64,000 nt of DNA from assembly GCA_030562195.1 (NCBI GenBank), contig JAUJPP010000012.1, forward strand, positions 10,974,001 through 11,038,000. The letters run 5' to 3'. Source of the stretch: Nipponacmea schrenckii (taxonomy: Eukaryota > Mollusca > Gastropoda > Lottiidae). The notes under the pieces were generated by a model. That model did no database searches and was not told the origin of the DNA. It saw nothing but the letters and a program-made list of their open reading frames with translations. Each line of letters opens with the position of its first letter. Positions within the stretch are counted from its first letter, which is position 1. Shown in pieces: positions 32,601 to 41,647 of this stretch. The translations under genes were made by a program, and so were the position numbers.

Positions 32601-33853
32601 AACTTATCACAATTAGTATACTATTATAACAATGACATGTAAATAAGTCTAAATCACCAAACTGTTTACCTATTATACAGATAACATATCACAATTAGTA
32701 TACTATTATTATAATGACATGTAAATAAGTCTAAATCACCAAACTGTTTACCTATTATACAGATAACATATCACAATTAGTATACTATTATTATAATGAC
32801 ATGTAAATAAGTCTAAATCACCAAACTGTTTACCTATTATACAGATAACATATCACAACTAGTATACTATTATTATAATGACATGTAAATAAGTCTAAAT
32901 CACCAAACTGTTTACCTATTATACAGATAACATCTCACAATTAGTATACTATTATTATAATGACATGTAAATAAGTCTAAATCACCAATTTGGTTTCAGA
33001 AACTGCATTCAATGAGTTGAAGAAATGTCAATAACACAAAAACTTGTCTATATTTTGAGATTTTCAGATTGATCAAAAAATAATCAACAATGTGCAAATT
33101 TGGAGGAAAATTTTGTTCAAATTTTCTTATTGTATCAAATACATCTTGGTACAATTAAGAAATGAAAGAAAATTTGAGGTCCAGATCCAGAAATAAGCCA
33201 TAGAGACTGAATGCAAAATTCTTGTTCATTATGCAATATCTCATTTCCTGTTTAGTTTTAGATATTCACTTGGTAGTCCTTCTCAAATTGTTTAGTAGGA
33301 CTAGAAATTCAATAGCATTTTCTGTTTTTGTTTTACCAAAAATGTTGATAACATAAATTTATTCACAAACATTTCAAAAACTTTTATTTATCACTTTCAT
33401 AAGAATAAAACTTATTACATCAACAAATTTTGGTTTAAGATATTTATTTTTGTTTCCAGCCCATTTAATAATGTCCAAACAAAAATGCTGTAGGCCTATC
33501 TATTTCAGTTATTTCTAGAGATGTTAAAAAAAAAAATATTCGATATAAAAACATTGAAATCGATAATAGTATGTCTATAATAGGCCTATCTCCATATCTA
33601 TCAAACCGCTATAATGTTACAAATCTAAATACATCTTAATACAAAATATTTCATCTCACCCAACTCACAAGGAAATGAATAAGCATAATACAATTGATTT
33701 GGATCACTACTCAACACGCAAACATGATATAATTGCATAACGATATCTGCATACTAAATAACTGAACCATAAATCTATACAAGTAATATACTTACTATTT
33801 GTAACAAGAAAATATTGAATAACTAGAACACAAAATATAAAATAGTTCGCCAT
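20408..33853 (-). CDS. Gene A: lectin-EGF transmembrane receptor with ITAM-like tail (17 exons predicted)
   Basis: Predicted type I membrane protein of about 900 residues. In order it has a signal peptide, an EGF-like domain, an F-type lectin domain, seven EGF-like domains, a second EGF-like/F-type lectin module, two EGF-like domains, an Asp-rich stalk, one transmembrane helix and a tyrosine-rich tail. All extracellular exons are bounded by phase-1 introns and the exon lengths fit one open frame. The count of seven includes one pair whose second member is only a partial exon at about 25.65-25.74 kb, so six is the safer number. The architecture suggests a Draper/MEGF10-like recognition receptor with a lectin head; function is inferred. 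Alternatively two tandem genes exist, one lacking a tail and one lacking a signal peptide. Confidence 0.7.
21102..21240 (-). CDS. Gene A exon: Asp-rich stalk and transmembrane helix
   Basis: 139 bp, phase 1 in and phase 2 out. It encodes 'VEPAN', an uninterrupted run of about ten aspartates from an ATC/GAT trinucleotide repeat (about 21190-21230), and then a hydrophobic helix ('[18 protein letters not shown]') followed by 'YFRKR' as a stop-transfer signal. It joins in frame to the tail exon. Confidence 0.8.
21408..21640 (-). pseudogene. Relic EGF exon in gene A intron
   Basis: Sequence at 21541-21640 is a degenerate copy of the EGF exon at 25429-25602. Its flank at 21305-21490 matches 25229-25400, so the whole block was duplicated. 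Cysteine codons and frame are partly lost, so it is probably not used. Confidence 0.6.
22360..22503 (-). CDS. Gene A exon: EGF-like domain
   Basis: 144 bp, phase 1-1, with a TAG acceptor at 22504 and a GTAAAA donor. It encodes a MEGF-type EGF domain ('[19 protein letters not shown]', ending 'YNGTDCTQ'). It is nearly identical to 56146-56289 of gene B and to 28275-28418 of the upstream module. Confidence 0.85.
23332..23469 (-). CDS. Gene A exon: EGF-like domain after second lectin domain
   Basis: 138 bp, phase 1-1, CAG acceptor and GTATGT donor. It encodes '[17 protein letters not shown]' through 'PGFTGSSCN', with eight cysteines. Paralogues are at 29268-29405 and 56609-56746. Confidence 0.85.
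23592..23801 (-). CDS. Gene A exon: F-type lectin domain, second half (module 2)
   Basis: 210 bp, phase 1-1. It encodes '[20 protein letters not shown]' to '[12 protein letters not shown]', the second half of a discoidin-like F-type lectin fold, with several N-glycosylation sequons (NIT, NNT, NIS). The CEVEVYG ending is typical of the family. Confidence 0.85.
24387..24620 (-). CDS. Gene A exon: F-type lectin domain, first half (module 2)
   Basis: 234 bp, phase 1-1, AG acceptor at 24621-24622 and GTATGT donor. It encodes '[13 protein letters not shown]', '[13 protein letters not shown]', '[18 protein letters not shown]' and '[12 protein letters not shown]'. It is 24 bp longer at its 3' end than the copy in module 1. 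The start and the WW segment are hallmark F-type lectin sequence. Confidence 0.87.
25017..25142 (-). CDS. Gene A exon: first EGF-like domain of module 2
   Basis: 126 bp, phase 1-1, TAG acceptor and GTGAGT donor. It encodes '[20 protein letters not shown]' through 'GLYGSTCQQ'. In gene B and module 1 this exon is exon 2, directly after the signal peptide, so its position inside gene A argues for fusion of two ancestral genes. About 1.5 copies of the 82-bp splice-site repeat follow it (25110-25200). Confidence 0.8.
25429..25602 (-). CDS. Gene A exon: EGF-like domain with Ser/Pro linker
   Basis: 174 bp, phase 1-1, TAG acceptor and GTAAAT donor. It encodes '[15 protein letters not shown]' to '[19 protein letters not shown]', an EGF-like domain with a short linker. 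It has no counterpart in gene B. Confidence 0.75.
25651..25740 (-). pseudogene. Partial EGF exon copy (5' half only)
   Basis: It repeats the acceptor side and first 30 or so codons of 25429-25602 ('[20 protein letters not shown]'), then hits a stop in intronic sequence with no donor. Likely a truncated tandem copy. If spliced in, it would end the protein. Confidence 0.6.
26160..26630 (-). repeat. Tandem copies of an EGF exon end with its donor splice site
   Basis: About five degenerate copies, 80-100 bp apart, of the last ~35 bp of the EGF exon at 26581-26724 plus its donor and following intron. On the minus strand each reads like 'CCTGGTTTTATATCAAC' ... 'CAAG' then GTAAATATAATATA. Donor-like starts lie near 26303, 26382, 26481 and 26580. 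The exon 5' part is missing in all but the last. Confidence 0.8.
26581..26724 (-). CDS. Gene A exon: EGF-like domain
   Basis: 144 bp, phase 1-1, TTTCAG acceptor. It encodes '[20 protein letters not shown]' to '[10 protein letters not shown]'. The donor reads GTTAAT, weaker than the GTAAAT in the duplicated copies just downstream, so a downstream donor copy could compete. Confidence 0.75.
26910..27053 (-). CDS. Gene A exon: EGF-like domain
   Basis: 144 bp, phase 1-1, TTGTAG acceptor and GTAAGA donor. It encodes '[20 protein letters not shown]' to '[10 protein letters not shown]', with the regular eight-cysteine MEGF pattern. Confidence 0.8.
27554..27691 (-). CDS. Gene A exon: EGF-like domain
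   Basis: 138 bp, phase 1-1, TTTACAG acceptor and GTAGGT donor. It encodes '[19 protein letters not shown]' to '[10 protein letters not shown]'. Confidence 0.8.
28275..28418 (-). CDS. Gene A exon: EGF-like domain (module 1)
   Basis: 144 bp, phase 1-1, TTGTAG acceptor and GTAAAA donor. It encodes '[20 protein letters not shown]' to 'GYNGTDCKQ', the paralogue of 22360-22503. Confidence 0.85.
29268..29405 (-). CDS. Gene A exon: EGF-like domain after first lectin domain
   Basis: 138 bp, phase 1-1, TTGCAG acceptor and GTACGT donor. It encodes '[19 protein letters not shown]' to '[10 protein letters not shown]'. Fragments of its acceptor region recur upstream in the intron, near 29475-29500 and 29580-29600. 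Confidence 0.85.
29720..29929 (-). CDS. Gene A exon: F-type lectin domain, second half (module 1)
   Basis: 210 bp, phase 1-1, ATTATAG acceptor and GTAAAC donor. It encodes '[20 protein letters not shown]' to '[12 protein letters not shown]'. It is nearly identical to 23592-23801, so the two modules duplicated recently or have been homogenised. Confidence 0.87.
30139..30363. mobile_element. Foldback insertion carrying a piece of the lectin exon
   Basis: The 52-bp arm 30139-30190 is the reverse complement of 30311-30363, and both derive from lectin-exon sequence (coding for '[16 protein letters not shown]' on opposite strands). The centre (30230-30305) is a run of 'aagtcgcc/aagtcgac' units that also forms the hairpin at 40032-40216. 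It sits in the intron right after the module 1 lectin first-half exon. Confidence 0.75.
30389..30598 (-). CDS. Gene A exon: F-type lectin domain, first half (module 1)
   Basis: 210 bp, phase 1-1, AG acceptor at 30599-30600 and GTAAGT donor. It encodes '[15 protein letters not shown]', '[14 protein letters not shown]', '[18 protein letters not shown]' and '[10 protein letters not shown]'. It forms a ~140-residue lectin domain with the next exon. Confidence 0.87.
31455..31580 (-). CDS. Gene A exon 2: EGF-like domain
   Basis: 126 bp, phase 1-1, ATTATAG acceptor and GTAAGT donor. Joined to exon 1 it reads '[16 protein letters not shown]', then '[19 protein letters not shown]', with six cysteines. 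Its acceptor and first ~45 bases are the source of the 82-bp array just upstream. Confidence 0.83.
31581..32992 (-). repeat. 82-bp minisatellite of acceptor site plus exon 2 start, about 17 copies
   Basis: The exact period is 82 bp in the distal half; units nearest exon 2 are shorter (about 59 bp) or variable. On the minus strand each full unit has TACTAAT, then about 25 bases later ATAATAG, then GTAAACAGTTTGG and about 30 further bases matching the start of exon 2. There is no copy of the exon 2 end or its donor. The whole array lies in intron 1 of gene A. Confidence 0.93.
33796..33853 (-). CDS. Gene A exon 1: signal peptide
   Basis: 58 bp from ATG at 33853 to the base before a GTAAGT donor, ending in phase 1. 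It encodes MANYFIFCV followed by a hydrophobic core and 'LVTN', a typical secretory leader. The start was chosen because all four copies of this exon begin at the same ATG and end at the same donor. Confidence 0.78.
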
Positions 33854-33990
33854 TTTTTGAACCTAGAAAAATATTACATCAAACTAAAACTTGCTTTACT
33901 ACTTTACGTCTTCAAGATTTTATTATATTAAATTCAAAAATATATCTATATTGTCACAGTAACTGAGGGTTAAACCAAATATTAAAGGGA

Positions 33991-35850
33991 ACAAGGATGT
34001 TTAACTATACGCCGACGTATATTAGGGGTGTAGAAATAAAATTATTATACTCTTCTTCTCAAAATGTATTATCTATCAATTTGTATCTTTTAAAAAATTT
34101 CACGATTTATTTACTATTTAAAGTTTAAAGTAAATAAAGACAAAAATGTTATAAAATATTACAAAATGATCGTAAGTTTAAGTACTTTGAAATGCTTATT
34201 TAAGGTAATACATTTTCCCCGTCACTAGATCAAATAGATTTGCTGAGGGCAAACATTTCTTGAAGGAGGAGGAGGCGAGAGATCATCGTGCCTAAGTCAA
34301 ATTTAGTCGATTTGAGAAAAAAAAAGCGAAAAACTATTCTAAAATGATATTTTTGATTGTTTATTTGATAAAATAATTTTATTAGAATAACCATACGCAA
34401 TAAAGCTTAAATAAAAAAAATCTGTAACAAACAAATTACAAAATACAAGAAGATAATATAAAAACAATGACTTGGGCAATTGCCACTGGATTGTGGCAAA
34501 TATCACAATGGTTAATGATTGTATGAGGCTTTAAAATCGCCATATACAATTTAGATATAAGATAAATGTCATAATAATCATGATAACAATTAGGCAGTAC
34601 TTGTTTCATGGATTGTAAATCATTAAATTTTCTCTCAGCAACAGATAGGCGGAAATCAAATAAATTGATAAAATTTAAAGAATAATTCAAATACGATGTT
34701 GAAGTTCTGTCCAGTGGCATTGAGAATTAAAAGCTAATATGAAATAAAAACTGTTTTGAACCTCATTATATTCAATGACCCGTAAATTATGTACAATTGG
34801 ATCACCCGGGTTTCGCCTCGGACGTATGCGAGAAATATACCACATATATCTTATTTTTGAACATCAGAATATTTTATTTCTTTAACATTATAGAGATCAT
34901 TCCTTGCAGTTTGTATCAGTAATGTATAATCCCTTGGAGTGTAAATGTCTACATTCAGTTTACTTACATTCTATTACGCTATGCATGCTTTCCATTTGAG
35001 TATGACATGCGATAAGGAATTTTTGAATGATACTAAAATTATGCTGTTTGGATAAATTGAAAAGGTAATTGACAACAATAGAATTTGGATTTTGGTAGCC
35101 ACAACCATCACTCTAAATAATGAATTCAGAGATTACTTTTTCAGCCTGTAGTATTTGGTTAAAGTGTTGATATTGTAACCAACCAAACATATCACTAGAA
35201 AGATTACCCATCCCGTATGTAGCAATGTCCCCTTTTTATCTTTAATTTTGTACCAAGTAAACTTATGAATTTGTAGTTAAGATTTATAATAAAGGGAACT
35301 TGCTAGCTAATTAGGACATAACTGAAGAGACTGAAGATCCATTGTCCAGACAGATACATTTTTTGATGAATGATCTTAAGCATTTCTGGCATCATCTGTG
35401 AGTAAAACAAGTTTTTCAAAAGCTTACGCAAGCATCACATTGTTCTCTACGAGAAATAAAGACAGAAACATTTAAAGCGCATGATAGAAGTATGTCAAGT
35501 TAAAACCACGTACACAGTTACATCAGCAAGATATTGTTCATTATGTGTGATATTGGTACCAGGATATAGGACTTTTTTGTTTTGATATGTAGGAATATTT
35601 CTGCAATAATGAGACGGGACTGTTGGTATATTTATTTTCCAACCCTTAACCCATTCACGATCGTCTGTGCTTTTAGGATATGTCCCTTAAAAGAAATAAT
35701 AAACAAAACGTCAATCCTGAATATTTCTATAATAATATTGTTATACATTTGCGAAATCACTAATACGGCACACATATTGTAGACATAATATCTGCATATG
35801 GCTTGATAACTGGGTTGATTAAATGATTTTTCAATCCATGGAGCAACAGA
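33991..35850. other. Intergenic; nothing firmly recognised
   Basis: A 94-codon minus-strand frame (34436-34720) and other short frames show no known domain. The right part may hold decayed 5' gag sequence of the BEL element that starts to be recognisable near 35850. Confidence 0.35.
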
Positions 35851-37920
35851 AAATATGTAATAATTCTGACTTTCTATGTGTCGTTTGTATTGATTCGCAT
35901 TCTCGTATTGTTCAAAACTGTCAGTTGTTAAAATAATTTGATGGGCGGTGGCAAAATACAAAAACCTATGCTTTCGTTGTTTAAGTGACACACATAGTGG
36001 TAATTGGTGTCGTAACTGTCGTAATAGGCAGATGTTCGAGAACCCACCATATTATATTACATGGGAACGACAGTGAGCACGAGAGACAGAATACCTCATT
36101 TCTCCAACCAAATAATTATGCCCCCCCCCCATCAGATACACAGTCAGCACGAACTCGTACTCGGTTTCAGAATGGCTATTTGGCTATTAGTCCGAAACTT
36201 GCTGACTATTGCCAAAAACTAGACACCAAAAACTTTTCCGCACTTTACACTGTACAAGATGATGGTCCGTTTGTTTCTATCACCTGACCGTTTAACGTCT
36301 GAATATTTTTAATGCGCACGCAATTTGAGATTAAAAAGTGAAAGCAAACTTTAATGGAACCACAGACTTGACATGGGTGGTGTAAGGAGATAATGATGGT
36401 ATGACTTAACTACAAAAACATCCATCTTTCCAAATATGTCGAGGTATAGTGGATTCGAGGTAATTACGTTTCAAACCTCCACACCCGCAGAGGTGCGGAA
36501 AATCCCAAATTTTTGGTGCCTAGTTTTCCAAAACAGCTATCAGAGCCTGGGAATGGAGTCAGCATGTTTCGGACTATTTGGCTATGTGCATTGTACCTGT
36601 ATTTATAGTAAAAAAACAATCGACGGCTTATGGTTTATGCTTTACTGAATGTGTGCTCAACAGACAGTTAGGTTAATGACTATAATACGAGTAAGGTATG
36701 CATTGTGACTCAATAAATTTAAATTTAGAGGTTTTAGGTGGTTCTAAAACATTATTGAAATCGGATGAAGTCAATTTTGTTGTAAGTAGTGTGGACGGCT
36801 TGACTAATTTTAACCTTATTAAAGGCCTTTACGTTAAAGAACGTTATTGGTGGTTTAATCGCATTTGACACCTTCGTGGATCCCATTTCCAGATATCATA
36901 TCGACTTCTAGATTTGTTTGAATGCTGAACAGGTTCATAGCTCACACTTGGAAATCGTAGGACAACGCGGGTAACCCATCGCTCGTCTTACTTGTCTTGG
37001 TGGGACCTGTATTGGGCCTATAAGCGCCATTTTAGTGGAATTTAATCCTCGCTTTCATTATTTTACATACGGAACGTTTCAAATCAAATCTCGATACCCT
37101 TCTTAAACAAATGTGGGAACATGTTGAACAATCTGCCAATAAGCACACATCTTATACGAAATCGGAAGGCGAAGATTTTATTACCAGTAAACGATCTTTA
37201 ATATTCGATGTAACAAAACAAAGGTATCGTGTCGATATACCTTGGCGCTCTAATATATCAGATTTGGAAGCAGTATTGAACTTAGCCAAATATAGCCAAA
37301 ATTTGTTTGCAAAATTTAGAAAATATGGTTCAATTATTCGTGAACATGAGCAAAAGGGTTACATGGAGGAAATATCTTCTTGTGACATTTCGAAACCTTC
37401 GCTGTATTTACCACATTGCGCAGTTATTTGCATGGACACATCTACAACTAAAATCAGAGTTGTCATGGACGGTGCTGCGCGTTTCGGAGACATACCACTG
37501 AACGATGTTATTCATTCCGGTCCAAAGTTGCAAAGTGAACTTTTTGACGTTTTGGTACGTTTTCGGCATAGACCCATCACATTAGCTGCAGATTACCCTT
37601 TGGGAGAAAACTCGATATTATATTCGATGTACGCTGACGATCTCTTAGATAGTGTTGACCTTAAGACGCAAGTTGTCCTGTTAAGACTTGCATTGACTGC
37701 TCTACTGGAAAGCGCAGGATCCATCATTTGTAAATTGTTGTCAAACGACACTGAATGTTAAATGACATTCCAATTAATGACCGCGTTGGTCAGCCTTCGA
37801 TTGAAGATGGTACCTTGCCCTCGGTAAAAACTGTCTAAACGAGACATATTTACCTTTTATGTGTCAGAAATTCGTATTCGTTTCCAAGACTGCTTCGTTA
37901 TTTGATCCATTTATATTTTT
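35850..37920 (+). pseudogene. BEL/Pao retrotransposon remnant (gag zinc fingers to reverse transcriptase)
   Basis: Fragments in shifting frames follow BEL/Pao order. First come gag zinc-knuckle motifs ('CVVCIDSHSR', 'NLCFRCLSDTHSGNWC', 'THHIILHGND') at 35860-36080. A protease-adjacent segment ('LEVLGGSKTLL', 'VVSSVDG') is at 36720-36830. Reverse transcriptase is at 37084-37761, and 'VSKTASLFDPF' at about 37870-37910. No LTRs were found around it. It is inactive, with stops, frameshifts and an internal deletion. Confidence 0.75.
37084..37761 (+). pseudogene. BEL/Pao reverse transcriptase, internally deleted
   Basis: The open part starts with 'LDTLLKQMWEHVEQ' (protease-RT linker typical of BEL) and continues with 'LYLPHCAVI', 'TTKIRVVMDGAARFG', 'LNDVIHSGPKLQSELFDVL' and 'LAADYPLG'. 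It then jumps to 'YSMYADDLLDS', where the catalytic YxDD equivalent reads YADD. Roughly 80 residues expected between the two aspartate motifs are missing, so the fold is incomplete even though the frame stays open. Confidence 0.85.
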
Positions 37921-38194
37921 GCCCCCTTTCAAAATTTTTGGGGGGGCATTTGCCACCCCCTGCCCTCCCTGGTCCCGCGCCTATGATCATCGGACACAAA
38001 AAAGAAGTACAACTGAACGATCTATTACAAGTTACAGGTATATGTTTCAATACGATCGAATTTTGTTTGTAGTATGTGCCTACATCGTGTTCTTTGGTAT
38101 TTTCTAACTACACGCATACTATATTATATGGAAACAATGGGGCAATGACACTGGCTGATGACGTCACACTCTCAATGCCTGTCAGCCAACTTTT

Positions 38195-39459
38195 AATTTT
38201 GGGCAGTTCACATGTTTCCCGTTTCAGTCCTTTATTTCTCATCCAGCCAATGTCTTTGACTCTGATTTAAATGTATCTTCGAATGTGAAGGTGTCCTACT
38301 TTGGAATAGATGACGGAAAAATTGGTAGCCAACATCATTGTAACCTATTTTCCAGAAAAGTTTTAGAACAAAGACCTCATCATCTCGTGTTGTTAATCGG
38401 CGGCAATGACCTAGATAGCAGGGTATCATATAGTGATATTGAACTTTTGACCGATAGATATATACTCCTTGCTCACACTTTATCAAAACGTTCTACCAAT
38501 ACTGACAGTTATTGCCCTGCTACAGGGGTGGGTTTGAAAAGCCTACCGCCAACCGCTACCAACCGGCCTACCGATAGCAAAAAAAGGCGCCAAAATTGGT
38601 ATTGTTAAATATAAGGATCGTAGATTTTCATACAATAAAACGACACTATTCAATTTGACGGAATTTTAGTTGACGTCAAAATTATGGAATCAAAAATAAA
38701 TTTTTATTTTCGTGTTCAGCGATTTCTTTCTTTTTCCAAGTGCTGGAAGTGTGCTTCCAGTCTTGGTGAAGCGTTTTATCAACTAAATATACTGCTGATT
38801 TGGTTGAATTAACAGGAGGAGCATTCGCAGAATTATTATAGTCTACGTCAAGGATTAACTTTGAAAAAATTCTAAAAGGTGAAAGAAAGATCCCTTACCC
38901 TTGTTGATCATCCATGATGCCGACGACGTTAAATGAATAAATTAAGGGCTGTAACTCTGAAACAAACGACCTTCCTGTCGTGATCATTTAAAAAAGATTT
39001 GAGGGTACATTTACGGTTAATTGTGTGTCCCATTTGAATACAAATTAGATTATTGCTTTTTTGGCATGGATTGTATCAGTTAATGTGAAGAAAAACATCG
39101 CTGAACACGAAAAGAAAATATTTATTTTTTTCGTTTCATTTTTTTACTTCCGGTAGGCCGGTTGGCAGCAATTGGCGAAACCCACCCCTGCTACAATGTC
39201 TATGGTACAATTATTTCCCCGAACACAGGTTCGACATGGAACAGTTAAGACCTATAATAATCGTGTAAAGACCTTTAACAAACTTTTGTCAGCCAAATGC
39301 CCACAATACCAATTCAATTTTGTTAAAGCTCGTGGCTTAAAAAACAATGATGAACCTGTCCTTCTTCCAGATGGGGTTTATCTCAATACTTACGGCCAAT
39401 ATAAATTGTCACGAATTTTACGGGAAATAGTGCTTCGTTTTGTGGCAAAGAGCTACTAA
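38195..39459 (+). pseudogene. SGNH/GDSL hydrolase-like protein, split by a MITE
   Basis: The N-terminal block 'LLILGSSHVSRF' (Gly-Ser nucleophile motif) is at 38195-38230, 'LVLLIGGNDLDS' (GxND block) at about 38385-38420, and, after the insertion, 'QLFPRTQVR' and 'LLPDGVYLNTYGQYKLS' (catalytic Asp-x-x-His block, here DGVYLN with Tyr in place of His) at 39200-39400; stop at 39457. A frameshift near 38250 and the MITE break it. Such domains are known both in host genes and in some Ngaro/DIRS and CR1 elements, so its origin is open. Confidence 0.65.
38525..39187. mobile_element. hAT-like non-autonomous transposon (about 663 bp)
   Basis: The ends are inverted (GGGGTGGGTTT at left, AAACCCACCC at right), with further subterminal inverted pieces ('cggtaggccggttgg'; 'cgtgttcagcgat'). 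CTGCTACA occurs at 38517-38524 and 39188-39195, which is an 8-bp duplication if the shared C is counted, as expected for hAT. The disrupted SGNH reading is restored across the empty site. It has no coding capacity. Confidence 0.8.
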
Positions 39460-39529
39460 CTTTTACTTTACATATTCCGAGTAAAAAAGGTTTTCATGTC
39501 CAGTTTTTCCACGTGGTATGTATGTTGTT

Positions 39530-39700
39530 GGAGAAATATGTTCTCCCTATACGTATATTATTTGAGAAATCTGTTCTCAATATGTTGATAGAGAAATCTG
39601 TTCTCAATATGTTAATAGAGAAATCTGTTCTCAATAGGTTAATGGAGAAATCTGTTCTCAATATGTTAATAGCAACATCTGTTCTCAATTCTTTTTATGT
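39530..39700. repeat. 27-bp minisatellite, about 5-6 copies
   Basis: The unit is 'gagaaatctgttctcaatatgttaata' with a small internal palindrome (GAGAA...TTCTC). Being a multiple of three it stays open in several frames and gives repeated peptides on both strands; I do not regard these as genes. It begins about 70 bp after the SGNH stop codon. Confidence 0.9.
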
Positions 39701-40031
39701 GAGACAACAAATGTGTTCTCACTATGGTCTCTATAAAGTCACACCCCAAAATATGATGAACTACGTCCAAAGGCCCATTGACCTATTAATAACTTGCTAT
39801 TGTTGTCTGTAATTGTGTCGACCTCAAGGAAGTCCTCCCGGCTCCATCAATCTGCCTCCTCCCCATATGCTAGACCGTCGACTTTCTCAAAAGTTGCAAC
39901 AGCTTCAATGAATACAAGGTTGTCACCAAGATCTTCATCCCGTATACCAAGACTTATCAGACCAACAAACTCCAGTTCTCATACACCTCGGATATCCATC
40001 AACAGGTTCAATCAGCTATCTCATCAGTCAT

Positions 40032-40216
40032 ACCTCGCCAAGTCGCCAAGTCGCCGGAAATTCAAATTCAAATTCAAACACGACAAAATAGCGCGCCAAG
40101 TCGCCATTTCGAAAGTCGACAAGTCGCGGATGGCGGGGCGTCCAGTTGGCGACCCGCCATCCGCGATTGTCGAATTGGCGACTTTCGAGTTGGCGACTTG
40201 GTGACCTGTCGAGTAA
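40032..40216. repeat. Hairpin of 'ccaagtcg' units
   Basis: GC-rich for this window. Left part 'gccaagtcgccaagtcgcc' and 'gtcgacaagtcgcggatggcggg' pair with 'cccgccatccgcgattgtcg' and 'ggcgacttggtgacc' on the right. It shares the phrase 'gccaagtcgccatttcgaa' with 30293-30310, so both belong to one foldback family. Confidence 0.8.
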
Positions 40217-40219
40217 ATA

Positions 40220-41430
40220 CATAGTGAGTTATTTTTTCATTATAGTTAAAAAAAAAATATCAAAAGAGAATTGGTAATTTGTAAAACTCAACTCTGTGTA
40301 TGTTAAAGAATGTAAAACAGACGTCCAAAGTTGTCAAGTATGTATATTTCTAGATTTCGATAAAACCAGAAGTTAAAATTTTTTCAACCGATATTAGCAT
40401 ATATATGGGTAGCCTAGGTGAATACTATTCTACATGGAAAATTTTGATGTCATTAAAGGCCAAAATCACGAGAAAGAGACTTAAACATTCAAAAAAATTC
40501 AAACGGGCATAAAATAAATATAAATACGAAAATTAAAATTCTGTTCCTAACAAATTTTAGATAAAGTAACATGGTTTTGATAAACACCACAATAGTGTAA
40601 ATCGAATAATAAATTGCGGATTTTTACTATTAATATTATTTATTATATATTGTCTGTACTGTTTTTGTCTAGATTTGTGGATTACAATAAAAGCAGGATT
40701 GCCCTAGGTGATTTTGATAAACCGGAACACCATACACACAAGCCGTAAAAGATTATAAACCTCTGATGACACGCAAATTTATTTGAAATCGACTGTCGGT
40801 CCGTTCTCATTTGTTTGTGCCCACTGTACCAGCTACGATTTATGTTGATGATCCGATAATTTTTCTACTAAAATATTGTGTGTTACTTAGCGTTTTTCAC
40901 GCCACTACCCATAGGGTGCAACTCGTGCTCACTCTACAGGCTACAATTCTTTATGGATTTCTTTTGATTTGTATTTTGTAGGTCAGTGTCATTATGAGGA
41001 CGACCCCTATCGATTTTCGTGATGATCCGATAATTTTAATTGTGTCTGGCGTTTTTCAATCTATTAGCTATGGTACAATCCATGCTCACTCTTAGACAAC
41101 AGTTCTCTATGGATTCTTTTGATTTTAATTTTGTTGTTTATTGTCATTATGTGGATGATCCTTATTTATTTTTGCAATGACCTGATGATTTTTCAACGAA
41201 AATTTGTGTCCGACGTATGGGGGAGTTCCTCTTTTGCCAGCAAGGGATTAAAGGATTTGGGGATTAAAAGGATTAGTGGATATGGTCCATTAAATATGTT
41301 TGTTTAACTAATCCTTCCAGTTAACCAGCAGTAAAGATATATGTTCAGCATTTGAATAAAACTGTAAACAGTATTCACCTGAAATAAATAAGATGACAGT
41401 TTGATTTTTATTTAAAAGTATTCACAATTC
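40220..41430. other. Repeat-derived non-coding sequence
   Basis: 40490-40620 matches 3240-3370. Two related blocks at about 40780-41000 and 41010-41200 share phrases such as 'cgtttttca' and 'gatccgataattttt'. No gene recognised. Confidence 0.45.
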
Positions 41431-41431
41431 A

Positions 41432-41647
41432 ATGAAGTATGGTATTCAAGGTGAAATAATTATGTCATTATGTCATTTTCAATTTATGATGGCAAACGCG
41501 AACGTAAGCTTCATTCCAAATGGTAGAGGTGGCAGAAGTTTAGTGTATCAGGGGTATAAGTTTAGAATAAAAACAAGCAGACAAGATACAATACACTGGA
41601 GATGCTGCTATCGTGAATGCCGAGCTACTATACAACACAAAGAATGA
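41432..41647 (+). pseudogene. FLYWCH-type zinc finger fragment
   Basis: About 45 residues fit a FLYWCH domain: 'FIPNGRGGRSLVYQGYKF', then 'IHWRCCYRECRAT' with the Trp-x-Cys and Cys pair. The final histidine pair is lost at a stop. FLYWCH domains occur in Mutator-derived and host chromatin proteins. The isolated, truncated state suggests a transposon or pseudogene fragment. Confidence 0.55.

Noticed and set aside
31581..32992. Regular repeats with spacers, resembling a CRISPR array
   Set aside because: The unit is one continuous 82-bp sequence conserved along its whole length, derived from an exon border in a eukaryotic gene. There are no variable spacers and no cas genes.
35632..35991. 119-codon minus-strand frame
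   Set aside because: The plus strand of the right part encodes BEL gag zinc-knuckle motifs, so this frame is antisense shadow.
37912..37987. G/C-run hairpin-like sequence ending in 'cccgcgcctatg'
   Set aside because: It resembles one end of a transposon, but I found no matching second end, so I did not list an element.
39494..39812. Repetitive peptides of the 'RTDFSINIL' and 'EKSVLNMLI' types on opposite strands
   Set aside because: Both come from the 27-bp minisatellite, which is open in several frames because its length is a multiple of three.
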